A DNA stretch of 64,000 nt, taken from the NCBI GenBank assembly GCA_024236235.1, contig JACKKV010000001.1, forward strand, positions 248,001 through 312,000, written 5' to 3'. This stretch comes from Novosphingobium sp. Its GTDB lineage: Bacteria > Pseudomonadota > Alphaproteobacteria > Sphingomonadales > Sphingomonadaceae. Under the pieces are notes generated by a model, which was not told where the DNA came from, searched no databases, and saw nothing but the letters and a program-made list of their open reading frames with translations. The position numbers were made by a program, and so were the translations under genes. Shown here in pieces: positions 8,344 through 17,108 of this stretch (positions are counted from its first letter, which is position 1; each line of letters begins with the position of its first letter).

Positions 8344-10056
8344 ATGGCCAGCGGGGCATCCGTGCCACCGCGCGTCGGCACTTTTCGTGCGCTCTGGTTC
8401 CAGCCCGAACGGACCGCAATCGGCGCGATAGTGGTCCTGCTTGCGTGCGCGCAGGTCTGGCTGGCCGTCCGCCTCAACATCAACTGGGACGAATATTTCT
8501 TTCTCAGCCATGTCTATGCATTTGTGGACGGTCGGCTGAGCGCGCCGTTCCAGACCTTTCACGTTCACCTGTTCGCCTGGCTTCCGGCTCTCCCGCTGAG
8601 CGAGGCCGACCAGATCGGGATTGGCCGGCTGGTCATGCTCGCCTACGAACTAGCCACCTTTGCGCTCGTCTTTGCCACCGGGCGCGCCTTTCTGGCCCCG
8701 CGTGACGCGCTGGTCGCCGTGGCAGCCTATGCGTTAAGTGGCTATGTCCTCGCGCACGGAATGAGCTTCCGCACTGATCCGCCAGCGGCAATGCTGATGA
8801 TGGTGGCTTTGTGGCTGATGATCCGCGCGCCACTGCGCTGGCCGGTCGCGATCGCGGCAGGTCTGGCAGCGGCACTGGCACTGCTGATAACAGTCAAGAG
8901 CGCGCTTTACCTGCCCGCATTCGGCGCCGCACTGCTGCACCGGTTCGCCATGGATCACCGCAATTGCCGCAAGATCATGCTGTTCTTCGCGGCAAGCGCG
9001 GCTGCCGCGCTTGTCTGCTATGCCACAGGCTGGCTGCTCCATTCAGCGAGCCTCCCCGCTTTGATCGAGGCCCGCAGCCCGCCTGCGGCAGCGCTTGCCG
9101 CTCCCGCCGCCGCGTCCCTGCACAAGACCGTGGCCAGTCCGGGCTTCTTTCCGCAATTTCCCTTTTTCGCGCGCTGGGTCATGCTGAACCCCGCTGCAGC
9201 GGCCATGATCCTGGGCGGAATTGGCCTCGCCCTGGCAGGGGCGATCAGGGGCAAGGGCGCGGGCCGTTTCGTTCCGCTGCTGCTGGCCGCCCCGCTCGCC
9301 TCGCTGCTGTTCTATCGCAATGCCTATCCCTATTTTTACCCCTTCATCCTCGCACCGGCGGCGCTCTGCGCGGGGCTTGTCTCGCAGCGGCTGGACAGAC
9401 CGCTCTACCGCCATGCCCTGCTCGGCGCGATGGCGGTGGGGCTGGTCCTGCAATTCGCCTATTACCGGCAGAATGATCAGGCCGCGCAACGCGCCATCGC
9501 CGACCAGGTCCATGCCATGTTCCCGCAGCCGGTCCGCTATATCGACCGCAACGCGATGATCCCCTCGTTCGAGAAATCCGGCCTGTTCCTCTCTACCTGG
9601 GGAATCGAAGGCGCGATCCGCAGTGGCAAGCCATTCTTCGCTCCGGTAATCGCCGGTCAGCAGCCGCCGCTGCTCATCGCTAATTCGCCCATCCTCGAAG
9701 CCGCGCTGATCCCGGGCTCCGAACAGCCGGTCCGCCTCCACCCCGCAGACACGGCGGCACTGCGCAGCAATTACATTCCGCACTGGGGGCCGGTCTGGGT
9801 GGCGGGCAAGCAATTGTCTGTCGGACCCGAAGCGCACAGCTTTGCCATCGCAATTGCGGGCAACTACACACTTGAATGCAACGGCGCGGTCAGGCTCGAC
9901 GATGTGGCGCGCGCCTGCGGCAGCGTGATCGCCCTGTCAGCCGGGCCGCATCGGGCGAGCGCCGCAGCATCGGGGGGTCTGACCCTGCGCTGGGGCGATC
10001 ATCTGACGGCGCCTCGTGAGCCGTCACCGCAACAACCCATTTACTATGGCTTCTGA
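8344..10056 (+). CDS. GT-C fold multi-pass membrane glycosyltransferase (ArnT/PMT-like)
   Basis: A 570-residue protein with about ten transmembrane helices in the first 390 residues and a soluble C-terminal part of about 170 residues. The first extracytoplasmic loop carries NWDEYFF; an acidic pair there is the catalytic signature of GT-C enzymes that use lipid-linked sugars. A second conserved-looking loop motif is SFRTDPPAAML. It is directly preceded by a polyprenyl-phosphate GT2, which would make its donor. The acceptor is unknown (lipid A, a glycan or protein). Sequence drift in the family makes the exact subfamily uncertain. Confidence 0.7.
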   Translation: MASGASVPPRVGTFRALWFQPERTAIGAIVVLLACAQVWLAVRLNINWDEYFFLSHVYAFVDGRLSAPFQTFHVHLFAWLPALPLSEADQIGIGRLVMLAYELATFALVFATGRAFLAPRDALVAVAAYALSGYVLAHGMSFRTDPPAAMLMMVALWLMIRAPLRWPVAIAAGLAAALALLITVKSALYLPAFGAALLHRFAMDHRNCRKIMLFFAASAAAALVCYATGWLLHSASLPALIEARSPPAAALAAPAAASLHKTVASPGFFPQFPFFARWVMLNPAAAAMILGGIGLALAGAIRGKGAGRFVPLLLAAPLASLLFYRNAYPYFYPFILAPAALCAGLVSQRLDRPLYRHALLGAMAVGLVLQFAYYRQNDQAAQRAIADQVHAMFPQPVRYIDRNAMIPSFEKSGLFLSTWGIEGAIRSGKPFFAPVIAGQQPPLLIANSPILEAALIPGSEQPVRLHPADTAALRSNYIPHWGPVWVAGKQLSVGPEAHSFAIAIAGNYTLECNGAVRLDDVARACGSVIALSAGPHRASAAASGGLTLRWGDHLTAPREPSPQQPIYYGF

Positions 10057-11131
10057 TCCGGCCCCTTCCCTGCCTTCCGGACGGGTAGTGTTCGTCACCC
10101 GCAAATGGGCGCCGGCCGTGGGCGGCATGGAAACCTATTGTCTGCGCCTCAGCGAAGAACTGGCCCGGCGCACGCCGCTTGAAGTCATCGCCCTGCCCGG
10201 ACGCCGCGATGGCAGCCCGCCTGGCGCGGCCGCGCTGCTCGCCTTTCCCTTCACCGCCATCGCCCGCATTCTTGCGAAGCGGCGCGGCATTGCGGTGATT
10301 CACCTTGCCGACATGGCGATCTGGCCGCTGGCGGTGCTGGCCGGGCTCGCCGCTGGACGGCCCAGGATCGTGCTGTCCGCGCATGGGACCGATGTCTCCT
10401 ACCACCGCCGCAGGACATGGCGCGGGCGGCTTTATGGCGTCTATCTGCGCCTTGGCGCCTGCCTGCTGGGCAAGGCCACCGTCATCGCCAATTCACGCGC
10501 GACCGATACGGTATTGCGCGAGACGGGCTGGCGCAGCATCTGCGTGGTGCCGCTGGGCACCGACATTACCGCACCCCCGCCGGAGGGCACTCACGATGGG
10601 GCGATCCTGTTCGCCGGTCGGCTGGTGGAACGCAAGGGATTCGGTTGGTTCGCCCGCCATGTGCTGCCGGTGCTGCCCGCGGGAACGCGCCTGGAAGTGG
10701 TCGGGCCGGTCTGGCACTCCGGCGAAGCTGCAGCACTGCAGCTGTCAGGCGTCACTCATCGCGGCAATCTGCATGGGGCCGAGCTGGCCAGCGCCTATCG
10801 CAACGCGCTGTGCGTCATTGTCCCCAATATCCGGGTCGACAGCGGCGAATATGAAGGTTTCGGACTGGTCGCACCCGAAGCGGCTGCGTCTGGCGGGCTG
10901 GTGCTGGCCGCCGATTGCGACGGGCTGAAAGATGCGGTGCTGGATGGGGAAACCGGCTTCCTGCTCCCGTCAGGCGATGCTGCGGCATGGGCGAGCAAGA
11001 TCGCCGAAGTCACTGGCTGGAGCGTTGAGGAACGGCGCGCCTTCCTGGCCCGATCGACCCGGCGCGCGCAGGCGCATTATTCCTGGACGCGCGTGGCCGA
11101 TGCTACGCTGGAGGCGTATCGACGCGCCTGA
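10046..11131 (+). CDS. Family 4 glycosyltransferase
   Basis: A 361-residue GT-B enzyme. The N-terminal half starts VVFVTRKWAPAVGGMETYC, with the glycine-rich loop near the start typical of GT4. The C-terminal half holds the donor-binding region ILFAGRLVERKGFGWF and the E-x7-E motif region EYEGFGLVAPEAAASGG. The start ATG 10046 overlaps the previous stop by 11 bases; an in-frame GTG at 10016 is possible. The overlap and co-orientation with 7318 and 8344 suggest one three-gene transcription unit building a cell-surface glycan. Confidence 0.88.
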   Translation: MASDPAPSLPSGRVVFVTRKWAPAVGGMETYCLRLSEELARRTPLEVIALPGRRDGSPPGAAALLAFPFTAIARILAKRRGIAVIHLADMAIWPLAVLAGLAAGRPRIVLSAHGTDVSYHRRRTWRGRLYGVYLRLGACLLGKATVIANSRATDTVLRETGWRSICVVPLGTDITAPPPEGTHDGAILFAGRLVERKGFGWFARHVLPVLPAGTRLEVVGPVWHSGEAAALQLSGVTHRGNLHGAELASAYRNALCVIVPNIRVDSGEYEGFGLVAPEAAASGGLVLAADCDGLKDAVLDGETGFLLPSGDAAAWASKIAEVTGWSVEERRAFLARSTRRAQAHYSWTRVADATLEAYRRA

Positions 11132-11144
11132 CCGACGGGCGCGC

Positions 11145-11927
11145 TCACGGTCCCCAGATCTTCTCGCGCAGCCGCAGGTTGCCCAACCCGCGCCGTTCCA
11201 GCCCCGGCCCGAGAAAACGATAGAAGAACCAGTCCATGAATGGCGTGGGCAGCAGCTTGTAAATGACGCGTTCGCCCAGCGTCCAGCTGCACCGGCTGCG
11301 ATCGTCGCGCCGGTCGGAAGGATGGCACACGAAATCCGCCCCATAAAGAATTGGTCCGAATTTGCGCACACGATGCACAATCTCGTGATCTTCGAGCACA
11401 TGTGGCCATCGCTCGGCATCGAATCCCCCTGCCCGTTCAAGGAACTCGCGCCGGAAATTCTGGCCATAGCCGCCCGTGTGGCATTTGCGCGGGAACAACC
11501 GCGCATAAAGGCGCAGCAGCACCATTTGCCCGGCATGCCCATCGCCCGGACTGATGCCAAAGGCCAGTGCGCAAGATGCTGCCGGATTGCTGGCGAACAT
11601 TGCCAGAGCCTGCGCGACATAGCCAGGCGGATAAATCGTATCAGCATCGATTGTGCCAACCAGGGGGGTGGACACCTGCCCGAGGCCCGCGCGCAGCGCG
11701 TGAATCTTGCCGGGGCGCGCCTCGTGCAGAAAAGTTACGGTGATATCCGGCATGGCACCGCAGGCTTCGCGGGCGACCACCTCGCTCCCGTCGTCCGAAG
11801 CATTGTCGACCAGCACCAGCCGGAAGCGCCGGTCAGTCTGCGCGGCGAGGCTGGCAAGGGTCGCGGCAATAAACCCCGCCTCATTGTAATAGGGCAGGAC
11901 GAAAGTGATCAGCGCGTACTCAGCCAT
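11145..11927 (-). CDS. Family 2 glycosyltransferase
   Basis: A 260-residue cytosolic GT-A enzyme. The start TFVLPYYNEAGFIAATLASL, the VLVDNASDDGSE loop and the metal-binding GTIDADT are intact. The late segment ERWPHVLEDHEIVHRV has the ED motif that supplies the catalytic base in the family. Only a weak hydrophobic stretch is present, so it is likely peripheral to the membrane. Its start overlaps the stop of the next GT2 gene by eight bases, so the pair is co-transcribed. The sugar and acceptor are not predictable. Confidence 0.88.
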   Translation of the reverse strand: MAEYALITFVLPYYNEAGFIAATLASLAAQTDRRFRLVLVDNASDDGSEVVAREACGAMPDITVTFLHEARPGKIHALRAGLGQVSTPLVGTIDADTIYPPGYVAQALAMFASNPAASCALAFGISPGDGHAGQMVLLRLYARLFPRKCHTGGYGQNFRREFLERAGGFDAERWPHVLEDHEIVHRVRKFGPILYGADFVCHPSDRRDDRSRCSWTLGERVIYKLLPTPFMDWFFYRFLGPGLERRGLGNLRLREKIWGP

Positions 11928-12693
11928 GACTGAGCCACACCTTCATATATTTGAACGGCATATAAACCACCCAGAACGCCTCGGTCATCAGGCGGCTCGC
12001 AAATCCGGCGGCATGACGACGCTGCAACCGGCGATCCTCGGCCAGGCGCGCGCGGATCGACGGCCAGTCAGCCTGCGTGCTGATACCGGTCGCGGGCATC
12101 ACCGCGACAGGCCAGGGCACCGCCTTCAACTGGGCGCCGCGCTGCATCGCGCGCAGCAGGAATTCGTAATCCATCGCGATACGGAATTCCGGATCGAACG
12201 CGCCAATCCGGCTGAACAGATCGCGGCGACAGAACATGCCCTGATGGGGATTGGTCATCTTGAAACGGGTCAGCCAGCCAAACGGCCGGGAACGGCGGCG
12301 GCGCACACTGCCGTCAGCGAACTGCAGGTCAACCTCGAAGGCGACAATATCCTCTCCCCCGGTCAGTTCGGCGGCGGCGGCGCGCAGGCTGCCCGGATCG
12401 CAGAAGCGATCTTCGGCCTGCAGCACCAGCACATATTCGCCGCGCGCCATGGCGATACCCTTGTTGAGCGCATCACCAATGCCCCCATCAGGCTCGCTCA
12501 GCCAGCGGACGGCGGCGCCCAGCCCGGCCAGATATTCGGCCGTCCCGTCACTCGATCCGCCGTCGATGACGATGTGTTCGACCGAACGAAAGTCTTGCCC
12601 GGCAATGTTCGGGACAGTCACCTTCAGCTCTGGCAAGGCATTGAACGTGGCGGTTACGACGCTGACCAGCGGTTTATCAGGCGTCTGCACCAT
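11920..12693 (-). CDS. Family 2 glycosyltransferase
   Basis: A 257-residue GT-A enzyme of the WcaA/colanic-acid type. Motifs: VSVVTATFNALPELKVT, HIVIDGGSSDGT, and the short WLSEPDGGIGDALNKGI with GEYVLVLQAEDRF, the subfamily signature for enzymes that replace the DxD with an E/D motif. It lies upstream of and overlaps the GT2 at 11145. The 171 bases before it (to 12865) hold no recognisable gene and must contain its promoter, if it is not read through from the SMP-30 gene. Confidence 0.88.
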   Translation of the reverse strand: MVQTPDKPLVSVVTATFNALPELKVTVPNIAGQDFRSVEHIVIDGGSSDGTAEYLAGLGAAVRWLSEPDGGIGDALNKGIAMARGEYVLVLQAEDRFCDPGSLRAAAAELTGGEDIVAFEVDLQFADGSVRRRRSRPFGWLTRFKMTNPHQGMFCRRDLFSRIGAFDPEFRIAMDYEFLLRAMQRGAQLKAVPWPVAVMPATGISTQADWPSIRARLAEDRRLQRRHAAGFASRLMTEAFWVVYMPFKYMKVWLSHG

Positions 12694-12864
12694 GCGACCT
12701 AAATTTCCTCAAACTATATGCGACTCGATGATTGCCCGCCGAAATCCTGCACCAGCCCGTGGATCGCCGAAGATCGTCGCGCCTGATCTATTGCGCTGCA
12801 CGACGTTCGTCCAGCATGGCGTGGAACAGCCATCAGGCCTGGTCGGGCGAAATGGGATCGCCGC

Positions 12865-13731
12865 CTAGGCAAGTTTGACCAAGGTGTCGGCGAGGCCTGG
12901 CACTCGAACCGGCGTTTCGAACAGCGCCCCGGCATCGGCTTCGGCAGCCAGTTCGTCGCTGCTCATTCCCTCCTGCGCGGTGGTGACATAAAGCGTTGCG
13001 AGATTATCCCCCCCGAAGGCGGGGCAACTCGGGCGCGAGGCAGACAGCCTGATTGTCTCAATCACGCGCCCATCCTCAGGTGCCAGGCGCACGATCCTGC
13101 CCGCCCCCCAGCGGGCGTTCCAGAGACAGCCCTCGCGGTCCACCACCGCGCCGTCCGGGCCGCCTTCAGCCTCAGGCACCTTCAGGAATGGCTGCGGGTC
13201 ACCCAGTGGCCACCCATCCGCGTCGAGTGCCCAGCGCCAGATCGTGGCGAGCGCCGTGTCGGCAAAATAGGCGAGCGTGCCGTCAGGCGAGAAACAGATG
13301 GCGTTGGGGATCGCAAGACCTTTGCGCAGACATCTCAGCTCCCCCCGGAAATAGCGCCAGATACGTCCAAGCCCCGCTTCGGCAGCCTTGCCCATGGTGC
13401 TGATCCAGAAGCCGCCCTGACGATCGGCGCGTCCGTCGTTGGACCGGACCCTCGCATCATCGGCTTCAAGTGGCACGATCATCTCGCACCCGCCAGTGTC
13501 GGGATCAAACCGCAGCAGGGACGAGGCAGAGGCGATCATCAGCCCGCCCCCTTCGAGCGGGGCCGCAGCCGACACGGGCTCACCAAATGTCCAGCTCCGG
13601 GCTTCTGCATCCCCCGGTCGCCACGCCAGCATCCGGCCCGCCGTTATATCAAACCAGAAGAGACGACCATTGGTCCAGAGCGGCCCCTCGCCCAGCATGC
13701 AGCGATGCTTCAAAACAGGTTTCATTATCAT
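12865..13731 (-). CDS. SMP-30/gluconolactonase family sugar lactonase (XylC-like)
   Basis: A 288-residue six-bladed beta-propeller. The four metal ligands of the regucalcin/XylC family are present: Glu in MLGEGPLW, Asn in RSNDGRAD, Asn in IPNAICFSPDG and Asp in GGPDGAVVD. Members open aldonolactones such as xylono-, arabino- or glucono-lactone to the acid. The start may be 13731 or the second Met at 13725. It is divergent, 37 bases away, from an aldose dehydrogenase-like SDR whose product would be its substrate, so the two are likely one oxidative sugar step pair. Confidence 0.88.
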   Translation of the reverse strand: MIMKPVLKHRCMLGEGPLWTNGRLFWFDITAGRMLAWRPGDAEARSWTFGEPVSAAAPLEGGGLMIASASSLLRFDPDTGGCEMIVPLEADDARVRSNDGRADRQGGFWISTMGKAAEAGLGRIWRYFRGELRCLRKGLAIPNAICFSPDGTLAYFADTALATIWRWALDADGWPLGDPQPFLKVPEAEGGPDGAVVDREGCLWNARWGAGRIVRLAPEDGRVIETIRLSASRPSCPAFGGDNLATLYVTTAQEGMSSDELAAEADAGALFETPVRVPGLADTLVKLA

Positions 13732-13768
13732 CGCGGGAATCTATAGCATCGATCCGGAAAGGGTGGGA

Positions 13769-14536
13769 ATGACGACTACGCAGCATCTTGGTCTGGCAGG
13801 ACGTTCGGTTTTCATCACCGGCGGTGGCGCTGGCATCGGCGCGGCACTGACTGAAGCGTTCCTCGGCGCTGGGGCCCGGGTCGCCTTTGTCCAGCGTTCG
13901 GACGCCAGCGAATTCGCGGAGGAGATGAGCCGGAAGTTTGGGCAAAGACCCTTGGCCCTGCTGTGTGACGTGACCGATATTCCAGCACTCCAGGGCGCGA
14001 TGGCACAGGCCGCCGAAGCGCATGGGGCCATCACCGTCCTCGTCAACAACGCGGCTGATGACACCCGTCATGACCTGGGCAGCATGGATGCAGATGCATG
14101 GGACAATGCGATTGCGGTAAATCTGCGCCCCCATTTCTTCACTGCCCAGGCCGCAACCGCGGGGATGCGCGCGGCCGGAGGCGGTGCGATCATCAACCTT
14201 TCGTCGATCTCCTACATGATGGGCAACGCCGGCTATCCCGCCTATGTCGCCGCCAAGGCGGGGATCACCGGCCTGACCCGGGCGCTGGCGCGCGAGCTTG
14301 GCCCTGATGGCATCAGGGTCAATGCGCTCCTGCCCGGCTGGGTTCTGACCGAACGGCAGCGCCGCCTCTGGGCGACGCCGGACGATCTCGCCGCGCACCT
14401 CGACCGGCAGTGCCTGAAGCGCCACCTGACCGTGGATGACGTGACTGGCGCTGCCCTGTTTCTGGCATCGGATGCTGCCGCGATGATGACCGGGCAAGCT
14501 CTGGTTGTGGATGGCGGCGTGGTGGTGACCGGGTGA
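13769..14536 (+). CDS. SDR-family aldose 1-dehydrogenase (xylose/arabinose dehydrogenase-like)
   Basis: A 255-residue classical SDR with TGGGAGIG, NNAA, the catalytic Ser in LSSISYMMG and YVAAK (Tyr-x3-Lys). Segments NNAADDTRHDLG, WDNAIAVNLRPHFFTAQA and TRALARELGPDGIRV closely follow the pattern I know from the Caulobacter D-xylose dehydrogenase XylB. That enzyme oxidises an aldose to its lactone with NAD. The divergent lactonase gene fits. The frame is open 110 codons further upstream, across the lactonase gene; ATG 13769, with GGTGGGA before it, is the sensible start. The exact sugar is unknown; L-fucose, L-arabinose or D-xylose are all possible. Confidence 0.85.
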   Translation: MTTTQHLGLAGRSVFITGGGAGIGAALTEAFLGAGARVAFVQRSDASEFAEEMSRKFGQRPLALLCDVTDIPALQGAMAQAAEAHGAITVLVNNAADDTRHDLGSMDADAWDNAIAVNLRPHFFTAQAATAGMRAAGGGAIINLSSISYMMGNAGYPAYVAAKAGITGLTRALARELGPDGIRVNALLPGWVLTERQRRLWATPDDLAAHLDRQCLKRHLTVDDVTGAALFLASDAAAMMTGQALVVDGGVVVTG

Positions 14537-14597
14537 AGTTTGCGCGGCTTTTAGAGTGCATCCCGGGGCCGGGACGTGTCATGGCGGGGCGTGGCGG

Positions 14598-15929
14598 ATG
14601 ACTTCGGGCATTGCGCCCCTCACGGGCACCACTGCTGAGCAGGTCGGCAAGCGGATTGTCGTGATCGATCAAACAGCACCCGGCGGCGTTACCGCCACAG
14701 GCGCGCTGAAGGAAACCTATTTCGGCAGCATTCCTGCAGAGCGACTGCTCATGGCTCATCACACGGGCATGCACGACCGGATTACCTTGCGCGCCGGGCT
14801 CCAAGCAGGATTCGGCAAAGCCCGTATCTACCGCGGGACCGAACGTTCGCTGTCACTCATCAGGGCGTTCCAGCCCGACCTCCTCATCTATCGCCCGCTG
14901 CCCACCGCGCCGCTGCTGCATCACCTTGCCTGCACTCTTGCCTTAGAGGATGGCGTGCCGCTGCTGCTTTGGTTCATGGACGACTGGCCGGAACGATTGC
15001 GCGCGACCAGCCCGGCGGAGGCGGACGCAATCGAACGCGACCTGCGCCGGCTGGCGCAACGCGCGAGCGGATGTTTCGCCATTTCCGCCAGCATGGCTTC
15101 GGCGTTTCACGAGCGTTATGGCGGGCCACCATATCAGGTCGCGCACAATGGCGTCCGGCCGGAAGACTGGTCCTTTCCCCGTATCCCGCGGTCGGAAAAT
15201 GATCCAATCCTGCTGCGCTATTCGGGCGCACTCGCCCCGGACATGTCGCTTGCCAGCATGATCAGCCTCGCGCAGGCGGTGTCGAAACTGGCAGCGAGCG
15301 GCAAGCCAGTGCAACTGGAAATTCGCACGCAAAAGACCTGGCTTCGGCAATACGCGCACAAGTTCAGAAGTCTTCCGGGCGTTTCGATTGGGTCGGCAAG
15401 CGGTTCGCAGGCTGATTACCGGCGCTGGATTGCCGGTGCAGATATCGGCATCATCGCCTATAATTTCGACGATGAGACGATCCGCTACACGCGATATTCC
15501 TTCGCCAACAAGCTGCCCGAACTGATGGCGGCGGGATCCGCAGTCCTGGCCATCGGCCCCACCGATATCGAAACGATCCGTTCCCTCCAGACGCATGGTG
15601 TCGCCGCGATTGCGAACCGCCCCGATGTATTGCCAGAGGTATTGCTGGACCTCGTTAATAATCCGGCGCGACGCCACGCGCTCGCTGCTGCCGCGCAGGA
15701 GTACGCGAAACTCTTGACACTGGACGCCGTGCGCCAGGCCATGGAAGTCCATCTGGGCGGGAGCAGCCCGGCCGATGCAGGGGTGCCCGATGCCGTCAGC
15801 CTGATCCGCCGGTCACCACGGGCACCTGGAACAGAGGCGCGGGACTGGCTGCATATCAGGCTCAGATATCTGAAATGGGCGTATGCCAGACTGCGCGCTT
15901 TGCCGCACACATTGAGGGGCAAAGCTTGA
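14598..15929 (+). CDS. GT-B glycosyltransferase (GT1/GT4-like)
   Basis: A 443-residue protein. An early KETYFGSIP segment and FQPDLLIYRPLPTAP make up the acceptor half. The second half has the pattern ILLRYSGALAPDMSL, followed by IAGADIGIIAYNFDDETIRY and SFANKLPELMAAGSAVLAIGP, the donor-side signature of GT4-like enzymes in polysaccharide loci. ATG 14598 was chosen; the frame extends 14 codons further upstream without a good ribosome site. It is followed after 90 bases by the GNGPS-motif protein in the same direction. Confidence 0.8.
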   Translation: MTSGIAPLTGTTAEQVGKRIVVIDQTAPGGVTATGALKETYFGSIPAERLLMAHHTGMHDRITLRAGLQAGFGKARIYRGTERSLSLIRAFQPDLLIYRPLPTAPLLHHLACTLALEDGVPLLLWFMDDWPERLRATSPAEADAIERDLRRLAQRASGCFAISASMASAFHERYGGPPYQVAHNGVRPEDWSFPRIPRSENDPILLRYSGALAPDMSLASMISLAQAVSKLAASGKPVQLEIRTQKTWLRQYAHKFRSLPGVSIGSASGSQADYRRWIAGADIGIIAYNFDDETIRYTRYSFANKLPELMAAGSAVLAIGPTDIETIRSLQTHGVAAIANRPDVLPEVLLDLVNNPARRHALAAAAQEYAKLLTLDAVRQAMEVHLGGSSPADAGVPDAVSLIRRSPRAPGTEARDWLHIRLRYLKWAYARLRALPHTLRGKA

Positions 15930-16019
15930 CTGGTATCAGCGTGGTGAGAGCAGGTGTTGCGGTGCTTGCCAATTGGAATCCCGCCTTCTTAAAGTGCGGC
16001 GTGAAGGACAAGGAATTCA

Positions 16020-17108
16020 ATGCAGAAACATACTGAAACCAGTGCGGACAACTCCATCCGGCTGGAGCCGACGCCCGCCTTCGTGCTTGGCAACGGACCG
16101 TCGCTCAAGGATGTCGATCTGCACCAGCTTTCGCCTTACGCGACTCTCGGAATGAATGCCGCCTACCGGCACTGGGACCGAATCAACTGGCGCCCGACAC
16201 ATTACGCTTGCCTCGATGTCGTCGTTGGCATTTCTCATCTCGACGGTATCCGTCGCCTGATCCGCGAGGGGCGCGGCAGTGAAGGCGACCTGCCGGCCGG
16301 CATTCGCCCGATCGGCCAGTTCGCGTTGCGGCAAAATGTCATCGATGCCCTCGGCCCCGATGGTGACGATCCCCGTGTCGTCAATTTCGACGCGCTCCGC
16401 GCCCAGACTGCACTGCTGAAGGCTGGTTCGATCACTACCGGCAGCCACGCGCTCCTGTGGCTGGCACATCTTGGCTTCGACCCGATTTTCCTGCTCGGCA
16501 TTGACGGGAATTACAAGGAGATCGTTTCCGGTGCCCGGCGAAAAGCGGGCATCGTGCTTGAAATCGTCGAACAGCAGGACAACCCCAACTACTTTTTCGC
16601 CGATTACCAGCAACCGGGGGACCGTTATCATGTGCCGAACCCCCGCCCCGGCCTGCATGCAGGGGCATGGGTCGATGCAGCGCGCGAACTTGCCAGCCGA
16701 GTGAACGTCGCCAATGGAAATCCCGCTTCCTCCGTGCGGGTTTTTCCATTCGTCGATTTGCCGACCTTGCTCGCGAAAGGCGAAGCACCAACCATACCGG
16801 GTGAACCCATCCAACCCAGGCCGGGTTTTCTGCGGTCAATGTTAAGCCAGGATTTCAAACCGCTGGCGAAAGCGGGATTGCTGGCGCTGCTCGGCGGCGC
16901 TGTGGCGGGTCTGCTTGCCGCATTTGACCTGACAGTGTTGCTCGCGTTCTTCTTCGCCGCACTGATCACTACTGTGGTGCTGGGCTTGCTCCTGATCGTG
17001 AGAGGCTTGCGGGCATTGCGAACCGAGACGGCCAATTTGCAGATTCAGATGAAGGAGGTTGCGCGGCAGAGTCGCATTGGGTCCGGGCGCCACCGAAGCG
17101 AAGATTAG
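16020..17108 (+). CDS. Sialyltransferase-like (GT42/DUF115 type) protein with C-terminal membrane anchor
   Basis: A 362-residue protein. Residues 18-40 read FVLGNGPSLKDVDLHQL, the nucleotide-binding signature shared by CstII-type CMP-sialic acid transferases and the DUF115/Maf family. Residues around 140-165 (SITTGSHALLWLAHLGF, then LLGIDGNY) match the second conserved block (SGVYM...LSGIDFY in CstII). NPNYFFADYQQPGDRYHVP supplies a downstream His. Two hydrophobic helices lie near residues 285-330, followed by a short cationic tail, so the enzyme would sit on the membrane. A CMP-sugar donor is inferred, partly from the nucleotidyltransferase at 19227. DUF115 glycosyltransferases of other specificity cannot be excluded. 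Confidence 0.65.
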   Translation: MQKHTETSADNSIRLEPTPAFVLGNGPSLKDVDLHQLSPYATLGMNAAYRHWDRINWRPTHYACLDVVVGISHLDGIRRLIREGRGSEGDLPAGIRPIGQFALRQNVIDALGPDGDDPRVVNFDALRAQTALLKAGSITTGSHALLWLAHLGFDPIFLLGIDGNYKEIVSGARRKAGIVLEIVEQQDNPNYFFADYQQPGDRYHVPNPRPGLHAGAWVDAARELASRVNVANGNPASSVRVFPFVDLPTLLAKGEAPTIPGEPIQPRPGFLRSMLSQDFKPLAKAGLLALLGGAVAGLLAAFDLTVLLAFFFAALITTVVLGLLLIVRGLRALRTETANLQIQMKEVARQSRIGSGRHRSED

